Source: Actinomycetes bacterium (lineage in GTDB: Bacteria > Actinomycetota > Acidimicrobiia > Acidimicrobiales > Acidimicrobiaceae). Taken from it: a stretch of 15,697 nucleotides of DNA. Within the stretch, counting starts at the first letter, position 1, and each line of letters opens with the position of its first letter. The stretch spans positions 1-15,697 of the forward strand of contig JAJYFX010000006.1 in NCBI GenBank assembly GCA_021785315.1. The letters run 5' to 3'. Of this stretch, positions 1 through 7,878 are shown piece by piece. Position numbers and translations under genes: made by a program. The notes beneath the pieces are model-generated. The model was given only the letters and a program-made list of their open reading frames with translations. It was not told the DNA's origin and ran no database searches.

Positions 1-185
1 TCAAAGGTGATCAATGTATAGTGTTTCGCCAGGTGATCCAACAGATTGAGACGACGATAGATCGAGAATGTGCGCCAATTGTCCAACGCCGAGTCGAAAC
101 CCCCCGGCGAAAACATAAGTATTGGCGGTCCGGAGCCGGTCACCTCGTATCTGGTACTGATTCCATCAATAGCCACCGAATCCAT
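1..185 (-). CDS. Alpha/beta hydrolase, N-terminal part (cut by left edge)
   Basis: The reverse strand reads an open frame from an ATG at 185-183 to the left edge with no stop, about 61 residues. It starts MDSVAIDGISTRYEV and contains PILMFSPGG, the early beta-strand plus HG/PG-type oxyanion-hole segment that opens alpha/beta hydrolase-fold proteins, followed by a stretch (DHLAKHYTLITF) that matches the next helix and strand of the fold. GGAGG lies 8 bases upstream of the ATG, which supports this start. The nucleophile elbow and the other catalytic residues lie outside the window, so the substrate cannot be inferred. It is divergent from the cupin gene across a 555-nt spacer. A hydrolase of ester, C-C or epoxide bonds would fit the catabolic setting, but that is inference. 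Confidence 0.72.
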   Translation of the reverse strand, partial: MDSVAIDGISTRYEVTGSGPPILMFSPGGFDSALDNWRTFSIYRRLNLLDHLAKHYTLITF

Positions 186-740
186 TGCAACATCCTCCAC
201 GCGGCGGTCTAATCCACGTCCGTTGCCGTACGGGCCAAGAATTTAGAACTCGCAATTCGCGGGCCGGCTGGTTCATTCCGGTCCTTCGCTAGGTAATTAT
301 CGTAGCCCATTCGAACACACTTGGAACACAAGGCAACGCGCGCAGCCATTTGCCTCGGATTCTGATCTTGCGCGCGTGATCGGCTTGAATCCCACCAATT
401 CAGCTGCTCGCGAACCAGTCCGATTGCAAGCGCAGCTTGGCAATGCAAGGAAGCAGTCACCAAGAAATTCCAATCGACAGAACCTGACTCGACCCAATCG
501 AGTCGCGCTCGCAAGTCATTGGGGCTCTTAGCGCCTTTTGGAATCCATCCATGCTGATAACACCGGTGTTTATTTTGGTTCGCTACAGGGCGGATGCGAA
601 CAATCCGTGTTACCTTAAGAGCAGATCACACCTCGGCATGTTGGCGGCGACGAATTTGAGAATACGCGCCAATGCCCACCCGAGACTGACATGCGCATCA
701 TCCGGCAAAAGAATTTACCAAAAGGAACCGTGCAACTGCG
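186..740. promoter_or_regulatory. Divergent intergenic region, hydrolase / cupin
   Basis: This 555-nt spacer separates two divergent genes and should hold both promoters, although no convincing -35/-10 pair was found. It contains a perfect 12-bp palindrome, AACACCGGTGTT (559-570), and a 7-bp inverted repeat, GACTCGA (486-492) with TCGAGTC (498-504), around a 5-nt loop. A 101-codon frame on the minus strand (514-209) starts at TTG and resembles nothing I recognise. It was not accepted as a gene. Confidence 0.45.
559..570. promoter_or_regulatory. Perfect 12-bp palindrome, candidate operator
   Basis: AACACCGGTGTT is self-complementary over 12 bases. It sits about 170 bases upstream of the cupin start, in non-coding sequence. 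A dimeric regulator site is possible. No other copy was seen in the window. Confidence 0.35.
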
Positions 741-1235
741 ATGCAGAACAACGAACATCATTTCAGCCCTATCCGACGAATTGTGACCGGCCACGATGAG
801 TCAGGCAGATCAATAGTAGTCTTGGACGGGGAAGCCGCCAACTATCGCCAACTTGGACCACGGCGTTCAACACTCATGTGGGCCACCAAAGACGTACCTG
901 CCGATTTTCTAGACATCGAGGACGCGGGACAATGGACGCTTGGCACACCGCCTCCGCAAGGAGGCACGCGCTTTTGCATTATCGAAAGCGCACCAGGGGC
1001 CAGCTACGGCGCAATGCATCGGACCGACACGATCGACTATGTGATTTGCATTAAAGGCGAGATAACGATGGATCTCGACGACTCCCAAGTCGTGATGAAA
1101 TCAGGTGATGTGCTTATCCAGCTTGGGACCAACCACGGCTGGCGAAATCACACTAATGAACCAGCCTCCGTTGCGTTCGTCCTAATTGACGGAAAGCCGA
1201 AATTCCCGCCAAACCTGCCTTCACCGCGTATCTAG
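741..1235 (+). CDS. Cupin-fold protein (cupin_2 type), 164 aa
   Basis: This is a single-domain cupin, with the beta-barrel in about residues 80-155. Cupin motif 1 is present in altered form as MHRTDTIDYVICIKGE: the first His is kept, but the second His is Thr and the usual Glu is Asp. Motif 2, QLGTNHGWRN, is the GTNHxWxN variant found in a recognisable group of small bacterial and fungal cupins, and it keeps its His and Asn. AAGGA lies 14 bases before the ATG, which is long for a ribosome site, but no better start exists in frame. Such proteins often sit among aromatic or ketoacid catabolic genes and may act as a metal-dependent dioxygenase, isomerase or sensor. The incomplete first metal motif makes the catalytic metal site uncertain. 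It stands alone, convergent with the quinone oxidoreductase gene. Confidence 0.85.
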   Translation: MQNNEHHFSPIRRIVTGHDESGRSIVVLDGEAANYRQLGPRRSTLMWATKDVPADFLDIEDAGQWTLGTPPPQGGTRFCIIESAPGASYGAMHRTDTIDYVICIKGEITMDLDDSQVVMKSGDVLIQLGTNHGWRNHTNEPASVAFVLIDGKPKFPPNLPSPRI

Positions 1236-1331
1236 GAATTCGATTTCAGAAACGGAGAGTCAAACAGAGCCCAGGAGGTTTATAATTCTCCTACCGTATA
1301 CGGCTATTGATTTTGGGTATAAATCGCTGAA
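1236..1331. other. Convergent spacer, cupin / oxidoreductase
   Basis: This is a short AT-rich gap between two convergent stop codons. AGGAG and CTCCT (1274-1293) could pair around a 10-nt loop, and CCGTATACGG (1294-1303) is a perfect palindrome. Neither is followed by a clear T-run, so a terminator is only possible. Confidence 0.3.
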
Positions 1332-2354
1332 TCATCGATTTATATTGATCAAAACCTTGCCAAGCGCCGAGCCTTCGACCGCTGCGTGCGCTGCTGCGGT
1401 CTGCTCAAGGCTGAAATGCAACAGCGGCAAGCCGGCTTCTTTGCCCACCTTCAGCGCTCCGCCAATCAAGGCTCTTTGAACATCAGCCACCGCCATCCTT
1501 TTGGCCTCGGGTGGAACGGTGTAAATCATGACAAACTGGTATCTCAGGTTTGAATTCATTGACGGGCGAATCGGAACGGACATCTCGTTGGCGTCGCTGG
1601 CATAAATTGCAACTACAGCGTTTTGGGCTGCAACTGCTTGGGTTAGTTCTTGATTGGCATGGGGAGCCACGTCAACGATGATATCCACATCCTTGTGCGC
1701 GACAGACCGGATCGCATCGGCGAAATCTTGCCTGCGATAGTTGACAACGTGATGGGCACCCGCCATGGTTGCAAGAAATTCCTTCTCAGGAGAACTTACG
1801 GTAGTGATTACTTCCGCGCCGCTCCAATGTGCAAGCTGGATGGCAGCATGTCCAACCGCTCCGGCACCACCGACAACCAGCACCTTCATACCAGCGAGCG
1901 ATTCCGGCCCGAGACCGGCTCCGGTCCGACCATGCACCGTTAGGCATCTGTGGGCCGTAAGCGCCGGAATGCCAAGACTGGCTCCAAGATCCCAGGATGC
2001 CATATTAGGCAACGGAACTGCCTGGTACTCAGGAAGTGCAACTACCTCCTGAGCAGTGCCATTCGCACGCTTGTAAGCGGCCTCCCAAATCCACACTCTT
2101 TGGCTGATCCGAGCCGGGTCCACTCCCTCGCCAACACCGATGATGGTTCCAGCCCCATCCTGGTTGGGAACTACCTCCGGAAAAGCCAACCTGTCGCCGG
2201 ATTTTTCGCCCCTCCGCGACTTCCAATCTGTTGGATTCACTCCGGAGACTGCGATTCGAACTAACACCTCGCCCGGAGCAGCTTTAGGCTCAGGTTTTTC
2301 GACAAGCCGCATCACATTTGAATCGCCGGTTTCGCGGTAAACGATAGCTCGCAT
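1332..2354 (-). CDS. Zinc-independent MDR-family NADPH:quinone oxidoreductase
   Basis: The 340-aa protein has the full two-domain medium-chain dehydrogenase/reductase layout and the usual length of the family. An N-terminal GroES-like domain opens with MRAIVYRETG and includes SGVNPTDWKSRRG. A Rossmann domain carries VVGGAGAVGHAAIQLA near residues 160-175, the AxxGxxG nucleotide motif of quinone oxidoreductases. The catalytic-zinc Cys/His residues of alcohol dehydrogenases are absent, which places it with the QOR/zeta-crystallin group. These are soluble enzymes that reduce quinones or enones with NADPH. GGAGGAA lies 4-5 bases before the ATG at 2354. It is a single transcription unit with about 260 bases of AT-rich non-coding sequence upstream. 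It could detoxify quinones from aromatic breakdown or reduce a pathway enone. The substrate is not readable from the sequence. Confidence 0.92.
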   Translation of the reverse strand: MRAIVYRETGDSNVMRLVEKPEPKAAPGEVLVRIAVSGVNPTDWKSRRGEKSGDRLAFPEVVPNQDGAGTIIGVGEGVDPARISQRVWIWEAAYKRANGTAQEVVALPEYQAVPLPNMASWDLGASLGIPALTAHRCLTVHGRTGAGLGPESLAGMKVLVVGGAGAVGHAAIQLAHWSGAEVITTVSSPEKEFLATMAGAHHVVNYRRQDFADAIRSVAHKDVDIIVDVAPHANQELTQAVAAQNAVVAIYASDANEMSVPIRPSMNSNLRYQFVMIYTVPPEAKRMAVADVQRALIGGALKVGKEAGLPLLHFSLEQTAAAHAAVEGSALGKVLININR

Positions 2355-2614
2355 GATTCCTCCTGCCTAGCCGTTGTCATCTCCATTGTAATTCTGGATG
2401 CTGCCAAATTCTAGAGATATTGAACCTCTCAAGCACGCCACCCAACAGAGACGGCTAAAACATTAACGAATCGGCGCTCCCCGGTAAAGACAGGCAGTCA
2501 AAACTAAATTCTGCAACTGATTTCCACTGCAAGCAATACCCCAGTTAGTCAGATTTTCAATTTTTGCAAGATTTTTGGGCGGAAAATAGCATCGCTTCGT
2601 ATACCCTGGGTGGT
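2355..2614. promoter_or_regulatory. Divergent spacer, oxidoreductase / Cys-rich small protein
   Basis: This AT-rich non-coding stretch should hold promoters in both directions. The segment just before the small gene carries CTTCGTATAC (2595-2604), a 10-mer that recurs inside the MarR/Rieske spacer at 10836-10845. ATACC (2601-2605) and GGTAT (2612-2616) form an inverted repeat that reaches into the start codon at 2615. Confidence 0.4.
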
Positions 2615-2776
2615 ATGTGTACAGCCATTACGTGTAGTAGATGCAATCGTCCGGCATGGGTTGGGTGTGGTGCCCACGTTGAGCAGGTTCTAGGCCATGT
2701 TCCAAAAGCAGAGCGCTGCCAATGCGACACCGCCAGTCCAAGGACCAAATCAAAGGGCTGGTTCTCCAGATCCTAA
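2615..2776 (+). CDS. Small conserved Cys-rich protein, 53 aa
   Basis: The protein begins MCTAITCSRCNRPAWVGCG and continues with HVEQVLGHVPKAERCQCD, ending in a short basic tail with KGWFSRS. The pattern C-x4-C-x2-C ... W-x-GCG-x-HV-x-QV ... R-C-x-C matches a family of very short proteins I remember from many actinobacterial genomes, annotated only as hypothetical. The paired cysteines and the His suggest a small zinc-binding knuckle, with no known function. The frame stays open upstream to a TTG at 2564, but the family starts at the Met-Cys chosen here. No good ribosome site precedes this ATG, so translation could be leaderless, and an inverted repeat overlaps the start. It stands alone between the oxidoreductase and the transporter/dehydrogenase operon. 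Confidence 0.68.
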   Translation: MCTAITCSRCNRPAWVGCGAHVEQVLGHVPKAERCQCDTASPRTKSKGWFSRS

Positions 2777-2961
2777 TCGGCGGGTCCGCAACGAAAAACT
2801 TTAGGCTTGCGGCACCTTGCCATGCCAAATTGCCCGTTGCAATGCGCCGACGGCACAACTCCTGCGCATGATCCAAACGGTCGGTTCAGCCCGTCCTGAA
2901 GGTCGCTTCTAATTTCCAGGACAGCATCAGTTAGGCTTTGGCACCGACCGAACGCGGCATT
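2777..2961. other. Spacer between small gene and dehydrogenase ends
   Basis: This is 185 bases between two convergent genes. No coding frame of interest and no strong hairpin with a T-run was seen. The minus-strand frame 2876-2628 runs through it but is a shadow of the small gene. Confidence 0.35.
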
Positions 2962-4422
2962 TTAAAAGGGGAACTGCTTCTGGCCCATCAACATGGTTAC
3001 CCAACGGGTAGTTGTAAACGCGTCGATTCCAGCCTGGCCGCCAAACCTGCCATAACCCGAGTCCCCAACTCCTCCAAATGGCGCCTGCGCTTCATCGTCA
3101 ACCGACTGGTCATTTACATGGACTATGCCGGTACGAAGCTTTTTGGCAATCTCGAAGCCGCGGCCAATATTCTCGGTGAGAATACCCGCAGTCAGACCGT
3201 ATCGCGTGCTATTCGCAAGTTCTATTGCCTCAGCTTCACTGTCGACAACGTCGACGGTGCAAACAGGCCCGAAAATCTCTTCGTTGGCAATCCTCAGGCC
3301 GCGATCCACGCCGGTCAAAACAGTCGGGGCGTAGACGGCACCATCAGCCCGCCCCCCACCTGCTATTACATTGGATCCCGAAGACTGCGCCTCTGCCACT
3401 AGATCCGCTACGCGCTCGGCGGCCTGCCGGTTGATGAGCGGCCCAACGACGGTTTGCGAATTCCTAGGATCTCCAAACGGCAGAGACTTGGCTTTGTCGG
3501 CGAGCCGGGTAAGGAATTCGCCTGCAACGTCCTTTTGCACAATTATCCGGTCGGAGCACATGCAAATTTGCCCGGAGTTCATGTAAGTCGCAAATGCAAC
3601 GGCGTTGGCCGCATAGTTCAGGTCTGCGTCCTCCAGAACGATCAACGAGTTCTTTCCGCCGAGCTCCAATACCGCTGACTTAAGATTTTGGGCGGCCAGA
3701 ACTCCGATCGTGCGTCCAATTCTGGTGGATCCGGTAAAGCTGACCTTCGATACTCTCGGGTCTGAAATCAGCGTCTCAGCTATCTCCGCGGCATCTGCAG
3801 GAGCGTTCGTCACAACGTTGCAAACTCCATCAGGCAGTCCTGCCTCCCTGAAGATGTCCGCCAGCAGCAGGCCAGATGAAAGAGGCGCCTGCTCGCTTGG
3901 TTTCATCACCACGGTGTTACCCATGGCAATCGCAATGGCAATCGACCTTGTGCCAAGTATAAATGGCGCGTTCCACGGAGCAAATGCCGCAACCACGCCT
4001 GAAGGCTGCCGCAGAGACAGAGAAAGCGCATTTGGAGTATCGGTTGCGAGAACTTGGCCAAGAGCTGCCGTTGTGGCCCCGGCGGCTTCTCGCAGTATCT
4101 GCACTGCGAATCCGGCATTGAACATGCCCCAGCCAAAAGTCGCGCCGGTTTCACTGGTAAGAATCGCAGACATAGACTCTGCTTTCGATTCCATGAGGTC
4201 TGCGGCTTTCAGGAAAATCCGTCGTCGATCGGATGGAGCTGAGGTTGACCATGAGCCGAAGGCCCGCTCTGCCTCGTCCACCGCCCTTTTAACGTCGCCA
4301 GGCGTGGATGCGGCTACGGTTGCCATAACATCACCCGTAAAAGGGTCGATGTCATCCACGGTTCGTCCACCGCTTGCCGGACCTTCCTCGCTTCCAATGA
4401 GAAGTCCTCTTGTAATTGTCAT
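2962..4422 (-). CDS. Aromatic-aldehyde-type NAD(P)+ aldehyde dehydrogenase
   Basis: The 486-aa enzyme oxidises an aldehyde to its carboxylic acid with NAD(P)+. All hallmarks are present: PWN (149-151) with the oxyanion Asn, KPSEQAP (174-180) for cofactor binding, FTGST (229-233), the general base Glu253 in ELGGKN, catalytic Cys287 in GQICMC, and EEIFGP (381-386). The C-terminus PFGGVGDSGYGRFGG and the ending QFPF resemble the vanillin/benzaldehyde/salicylaldehyde dehydrogenase branch. The frame is open to 4566, but that extension overlaps the permease gene. The ATG at 4422 follows AAGGGGG by 6 bases and lies 10 bases after the LivM-type stop, so it is the likely start and makes this the last gene of the transporter operon. 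The aromatic substrate is inferred from sequence resemblance only. Confidence 0.93.
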   Translation of the reverse strand: MTITRGLLIGSEEGPASGGRTVDDIDPFTGDVMATVAASTPGDVKRAVDEAERAFGSWSTSAPSDRRRIFLKAADLMESKAESMSAILTSETGATFGWGMFNAGFAVQILREAAGATTAALGQVLATDTPNALSLSLRQPSGVVAAFAPWNAPFILGTRSIAIAIAMGNTVVMKPSEQAPLSSGLLLADIFREAGLPDGVCNVVTNAPADAAEIAETLISDPRVSKVSFTGSTRIGRTIGVLAAQNLKSAVLELGGKNSLIVLEDADLNYAANAVAFATYMNSGQICMCSDRIIVQKDVAGEFLTRLADKAKSLPFGDPRNSQTVVGPLINRQAAERVADLVAEAQSSGSNVIAGGGRADGAVYAPTVLTGVDRGLRIANEEIFGPVCTVDVVDSEAEAIELANSTRYGLTAGILTENIGRGFEIAKKLRTGIVHVNDQSVDDEAQAPFGGVGDSGYGRFGGQAGIDAFTTTRWVTMLMGQKQFPF

Positions 4423-4432
4423 GACATCCCCC

Positions 4433-5464
4433 TTACTTGTCCGCTTCAACCAGCGCGGAGTCTCCAACCGGTGCCTGCTTTCGAAGAAAGTATCCAACGG
4501 GAAAGAGCTTGGCGCTAGTGCGGTCGGACCAGACACCCCACACGCCACCCCGGGCCCAAATTGCAATTACCACTGCCAGAGCACCCACAATGACGAGATA
4601 CCAGGCGTTGAATCGCGATAACGACTGCTGTAGCACGATGAAGACCACCGAACCGATAATTGGGCCTTCGATACTTCCGATGCCTCCAATCAGCACCGCG
4701 AAAATCATGTATGCCGTCCACTGTATATTGAAAACGTTCGCGGCCTGGACATTCAGCTGGCTTATTGCAATCAGCGCTCCTGCGCCAGCACATCCGGCGG
4801 CTGAAATCAGATAGACAGTCCTTTTCGCGCGCGTCACTTTTACGCCTACGCTTCGAGCTCCAATCTCATTGTCTCTCACCGCCGTCAACGCTAGGCCTAG
4901 CCGGCTTCGCAAAAGGAGATAGACGCCCAATAGCGAAGCTAGAACCACTGCGAGCGAAGCCCAATAGGTAAAAGCGCCCAGGAGAACCGAATTCATTGAG
5001 CTAAGTCCAGGCAGTAACGCCCCTGTCCCACCACCCAAAGATGGAATACCTGTAATTATTATCCCAGCGGTTACAGCAACCACCCAAGTGGCAATCGCGA
5101 AGTATCCGCCGGTCAGGCGGAACAGGAACCAGGAGACTGGAAGCGCGAGAACAGCCCCAACAACAATCGCCACTGGAATCGCCAGAAAAGGCTCGATGCC
5201 GTGCTGAGAGAGAAGCAAAACCGTATACGCGCCCACGCCAATGAATGCCTGCTGCCCAACCGATACGAGACCACCGTAGCCTGCCAGAACGTTCCACATG
5301 TTTGCCAGAATTAGCAGGATGAACAGATTGACCAGGGTGTTCGTAAACCCTTGCGCCACGACATAAGGTAGGGCAGCCAGCAAAAGCACTGCCACAATGC
5401 CGACAACACCCAGGTAATAGCTCGAATACTGGGACCGGGTTACCAAATCCACATTTCTTTTCAT
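4433..5464 (-). CDS. livM: Branched-chain-amino-acid-type ABC permease, LivM family
   Basis: This 343-aa integral membrane protein has about eight to ten hydrophobic segments. The family signatures are VSVGQQAFIGVGAYT, LTGGYFAIATWVVA, and the cytoplasmic coupling segment VRDNEIGARSVGVKVTRAKR that docks onto the ATPases. It forms half of the transmembrane channel of a HAAT-type importer. Its ATG overlaps the LivH-type stop by 4 bases (ATGA), with AAGAAGG upstream, and the dehydrogenase start lies 10 bases beyond its stop. The symbol denotes the family only: systems of this type also carry aromatic acids, urea or amides, and the neighbouring oxidative genes point that way. The C-terminus is polar (APVGDSALVEADK) and looks cytoplasmic. 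Confidence 0.93.
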   Translation of the reverse strand: MKRNVDLVTRSQYSSYYLGVVGIVAVLLLAALPYVVAQGFTNTLVNLFILLILANMWNVLAGYGGLVSVGQQAFIGVGAYTVLLLSQHGIEPFLAIPVAIVVGAVLALPVSWFLFRLTGGYFAIATWVVAVTAGIIITGIPSLGGGTGALLPGLSSMNSVLLGAFTYWASLAVVLASLLGVYLLLRSRLGLALTAVRDNEIGARSVGVKVTRAKRTVYLISAAGCAGAGALIAISQLNVQAANVFNIQWTAYMIFAVLIGGIGSIEGPIIGSVVFIVLQQSLSRFNAWYLVIVGALAVVIAIWARGGVWGVWSDRTSAKLFPVGYFLRKQAPVGDSALVEADK

Positions 5465-6330
5465 GCTACGGCCTTCTTTGGAAAGAATCCGTTCGGACGC
5501 ACCGCCAGAATTGCAAGAAATACAAGGTGGGGTGCAAGCGCCCCAAAGTTTGCACTTGCCAGAAGACCGACGGTTGCTGCCATCCCGAGCACTATGCCGC
5601 CCGCCATTGTCCCCCAGAGCGACCCAAGGCCCCCAATGACCACGGCTTCGAAACCGTAAATCAGATAGGTCGGACCCGCGGATGGGCTGATCTGAGAATA
5701 CATTGAAAGCGCAAGTCCAGCCAAGGCGACAGTTCCAAAGGCCACACCGGCTGCAATGCCGAATACGTGTTTGTAATCAGCCCCGATCAACTGGGCTGCT
5801 TCCCTGTCATCTGCAACGGCGCGTATTATCCGTCCGGTCTTGGTTCGCGAAAGTCCAAGTTGCACAGCCACTATCGTCACGACAGCTGCCGCAAGTATTG
5901 CAACAGATAGATATGAAATCGAAAGTCCAGCTGAAATGCGAAAAGCGCCTGAACCGAGTGAACCGATCGAAAGCGAATGGCTGTTGGCTGAAAACGCCTC
6001 CAGAAGCAGGTTCTCGATGATCACCGAAAGGCCAAATGTCACAAGCAGAGTAGTCAAAGATCCTGATTTGAGACTCGGCTGGAAGAGCAGCCGCTGTATC
6101 ACATAACCGATCACCACAAAGACTGGTACGACAACCAGAAATATCCAAATCGCAGGAATGTGGAGAAAAGGTATCAGCACCACTGCCAAATAGCCTGCGC
6201 CCACCGCGATATCTCCGTGTGCCAGATTAATGACTTCCATGACCCCGAATAGAAGCGAAAGTCCGGCGGCAAACAATACGAACAAGCCGCCCAAAAATAT
6301 GCCCTGAATAAGAGCGTTGATCCAGCTCAC
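5461..6330 (-). CDS. livH: Branched-chain-amino-acid-type ABC permease, LivH family
   Basis: This 289-aa membrane protein is the partner of the LivM-type permease. The LivH pattern is clear: IQGIFLGGLFVLFAAGLSL at the N-terminus, GVMEVINLAHGDIAVGAGYL, a coupling loop with VADDREAAQLIGADYKHVFG, and a C-terminal GFEAVVIGGLGSLWGTMAGG. The start is GTG at 6330, which overlaps the LivF-type stop as GTGA, with GGGGA just upstream. The length is normal for the family. Translation is probably coupled with both neighbours. Substrate specificity is set mainly by the binding protein and cannot be read here. Confidence 0.93.
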   Translation of the reverse strand: MSWINALIQGIFLGGLFVLFAAGLSLLFGVMEVINLAHGDIAVGAGYLAVVLIPFLHIPAIWIFLVVVPVFVVIGYVIQRLLFQPSLKSGSLTTLLVTFGLSVIIENLLLEAFSANSHSLSIGSLGSGAFRISAGLSISYLSVAILAAAVVTIVAVQLGLSRTKTGRIIRAVADDREAAQLIGADYKHVFGIAAGVAFGTVALAGLALSMYSQISPSAGPTYLIYGFEAVVIGGLGSLWGTMAGGIVLGMAATVGLLASANFGALAPHLVFLAILAVRPNGFFPKKAVA

Positions 6331-7073
6331 AAAGTCCCCAATTCTAAGTCAGGTTTAGCTATACCGAAATATGCGGCTTCAATTTCCTCTGCCGTAAAGT
6401 CTCGTGGCCCGCCAAACAAAGTAGTTTTGCCCTCTAGCAGACAGTGGATTTGCGTAGCAATGGAACGCGCCTGTGCAACGTCTTGTTCCACTAGAAGAAC
6501 CGTCAAGCCCGAGTCGAGAAGAGAGCTGAACGAGCTGTAAATACTTCTCACAACGATTGGCGCAAGACCGAGCGACAACTCGTCAATCAAGAGAAGCCTG
6601 GGGTTACATAACAGGGCCCTAGATATTGCAACTGCCTGTTGTTCGCCGCCAGATAGAAGCGACGCCTTTTGAGTTCGGCGTGATGGCATCCATGGAAACA
6701 TCTCATATATCTTTCCCAGGGTCCATTCGCCCTTTCTCGCCCGGTACGTACCCGTGAGGAGATTCTCTTCAACACTCAATGATGAGAAAAGCCGCCTCCC
6801 CTCAGGAACCAGGGCAATGCCTCTTGCAACTCTTAGGTGAGCCGGCACGGAGGTTATGTCGACGCCGTCGAGAAGAATTCTTCCCCTGACCGGCTTGTGC
6901 AGCCCGGCCAATGTACGCATGAGAGTTGATTTGCCGGCTCCATTTGCGCCAATCACCGCAAAGATGCTTGACTCCTCAACAGAAAAGCTCACTCCCTCCA
7001 GAGCGGTCAGCTGGCCATAGTTCACAGTAAGATCTTCAATTCTCAGCAGCGGCTCAGTTCCCGTTGGACTCAT
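6327..7073 (-). CDS. livF: ABC transporter ATPase, LivF family
   Basis: The 248-aa cytoplasmic ATPase has Walker A GANGAGKST (42-50), a Q-loop region, the signature LSGGEQQ (140-146), Walker B LLLIDE (160-165) and a switch-loop His equivalent near LLVEQD. VPEGRRLFSSLSVEENL is diagnostic of the LivF type. The frame opens at 7100, but the ATG at 7073 gives the family-typical N-terminus (MSPTGTEPLLRIEDLTVNYG) and has AGGTG 4 bases upstream, preceded by a G-rich run. With this start it overlaps the LivG-type gene by 20 bases. It pairs with the LivG-type ATPase to power the importer. Confidence 0.92.
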   Translation of the reverse strand: MSPTGTEPLLRIEDLTVNYGQLTALEGVSFSVEESSIFAVIGANGAGKSTLMRTLAGLHKPVRGRILLDGVDITSVPAHLRVARGIALVPEGRRLFSSLSVEENLLTGTYRARKGEWTLGKIYEMFPWMPSRRTQKASLLSGGEQQAVAISRALLCNPRLLLIDELSLGLAPIVVRSIYSSFSSLLDSGLTVLLVEQDVAQARSIATQIHCLLEGKTTLFGGPRDFTAEEIEAAYFGIAKPDLELGTL

Positions 7074-7878
7074 TTGGCACCTGACCCCCCTTCCCATCAT
7101 CTACATTCCCGTGGGATGAGTAGTGCTCTATATTTAGTGCAACCTCTTCTCCTGGCTCAGTGCCGAGGAACACCTCTTTGACTTCGGACATTGCCAGCAC
7201 CTGCGCGGGCTTCCCGTCGCCAATTATCAGGCCGCCCGCAATGCATATAAGACGATCCATGGTCTCGACAAGAGCACGCACAGCGTGTTCGATCCAGATA
7301 ACTGCAACTCCAGATTTTCTGGCATTAAGAACGATCTTGATCAGCTCATCCACCTCGGGATCGGTTAATCCGCCAGCTACTTCGTCCAACAGCAGGATCC
7401 TGGGATTGGTGGCAAGAGCCCTGGCCAGTTCGAGCCGCTTGCGATGGAGCAGTCCGAGCCGGCCGGCAGCCCGGTTCGCAACGTCGTACAAGCCAGTCTC
7501 AGAGAGAACTGACGTCGCAAGTTCGGTTGCGGCCCGACCCTTCAAACCGGCCCCTTGATGGGCCGCCACAAGCACATTTTCAAATACGGTCATTTGTTGG
7601 AAAGGACGGGGTATCTGGTGGGTTCTGCCTATCCCCATTCTGCAGCGATCCGCCGAATCACGCTTGTTCAGGAGTTCACCTCCCAGACGCACTTCTCCTG
7701 CATCTTCACGCAGTTCACCGCTGATAACACCGAAGAGGCTTGTCTTGCCAGCTCCATTAGGACCTACTATCCCGACGGCCTCACCCTCAGCGACGCTGAA
7801 GGCAAAGCCTTCAGCGACACTGACCTTGTTGAACCGCTTGACAATTCCCACCAGTTCAAGTAAAGGCGCTTTTTCCAT
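7054..7878 (-). CDS. livG: ABC transporter ATPase, LivG family
   Basis: The 274-aa ATPase has Walker A GPNGAGKTS (39-47), the LivG-type segment GIGRTHQIPRPFQQMTVFENV, Walker B ILLLDE and the switch His in WIEHAVRALV. The signature segment reads LGLLHRKRLELARALA instead of a canonical LSGGQ, the relaxed version seen in part of the LivG family. Its ATG shares one base with the binding-protein stop (TAATG), so translation is probably coupled, and no strong Shine-Dalgarno precedes it. A C-terminal tail of about 25 residues after GTEPGEE is polar and carries no motif I know. Confidence 0.93.
   Translation of the reverse strand: MEKAPLLELVGIVKRFNKVSVAEGFAFSVAEGEAVGIVGPNGAGKTSLFGVISGELREDAGEVRLGGELLNKRDSADRCRMGIGRTHQIPRPFQQMTVFENVLVAAHQGAGLKGRAATELATSVLSETGLYDVANRAAGRLGLLHRKRLELARALATNPRILLLDEVAGGLTDPEVDELIKIVLNARKSGVAVIWIEHAVRALVETMDRLICIAGGLIIGDGKPAQVLAMSEVKEVFLGTEPGEEVALNIEHYSSHGNVDDGKGGQVPNESNGN

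Noticed and set aside
209..514. 101-codon minus-strand open frame in the left spacer
   Set aside because: TTG start, no family likeness and a competing frame over the same bases; a decayed gene is possible but cannot be shown.
4423..4566. 48-residue N-terminal extension of the aldehyde dehydrogenase
   Set aside because: It overlaps the LivM-type gene, shows no family likeness, and the ATG at 4422 has a good ribosome site and a normal family N-terminus.
3710..4621. 303-codon plus-strand open frame
   Set aside because: It is antisense to the dehydrogenase, which has all catalytic motifs; its Ser/Ala/Pro-rich translation resembles no family and looks like a codon shadow.
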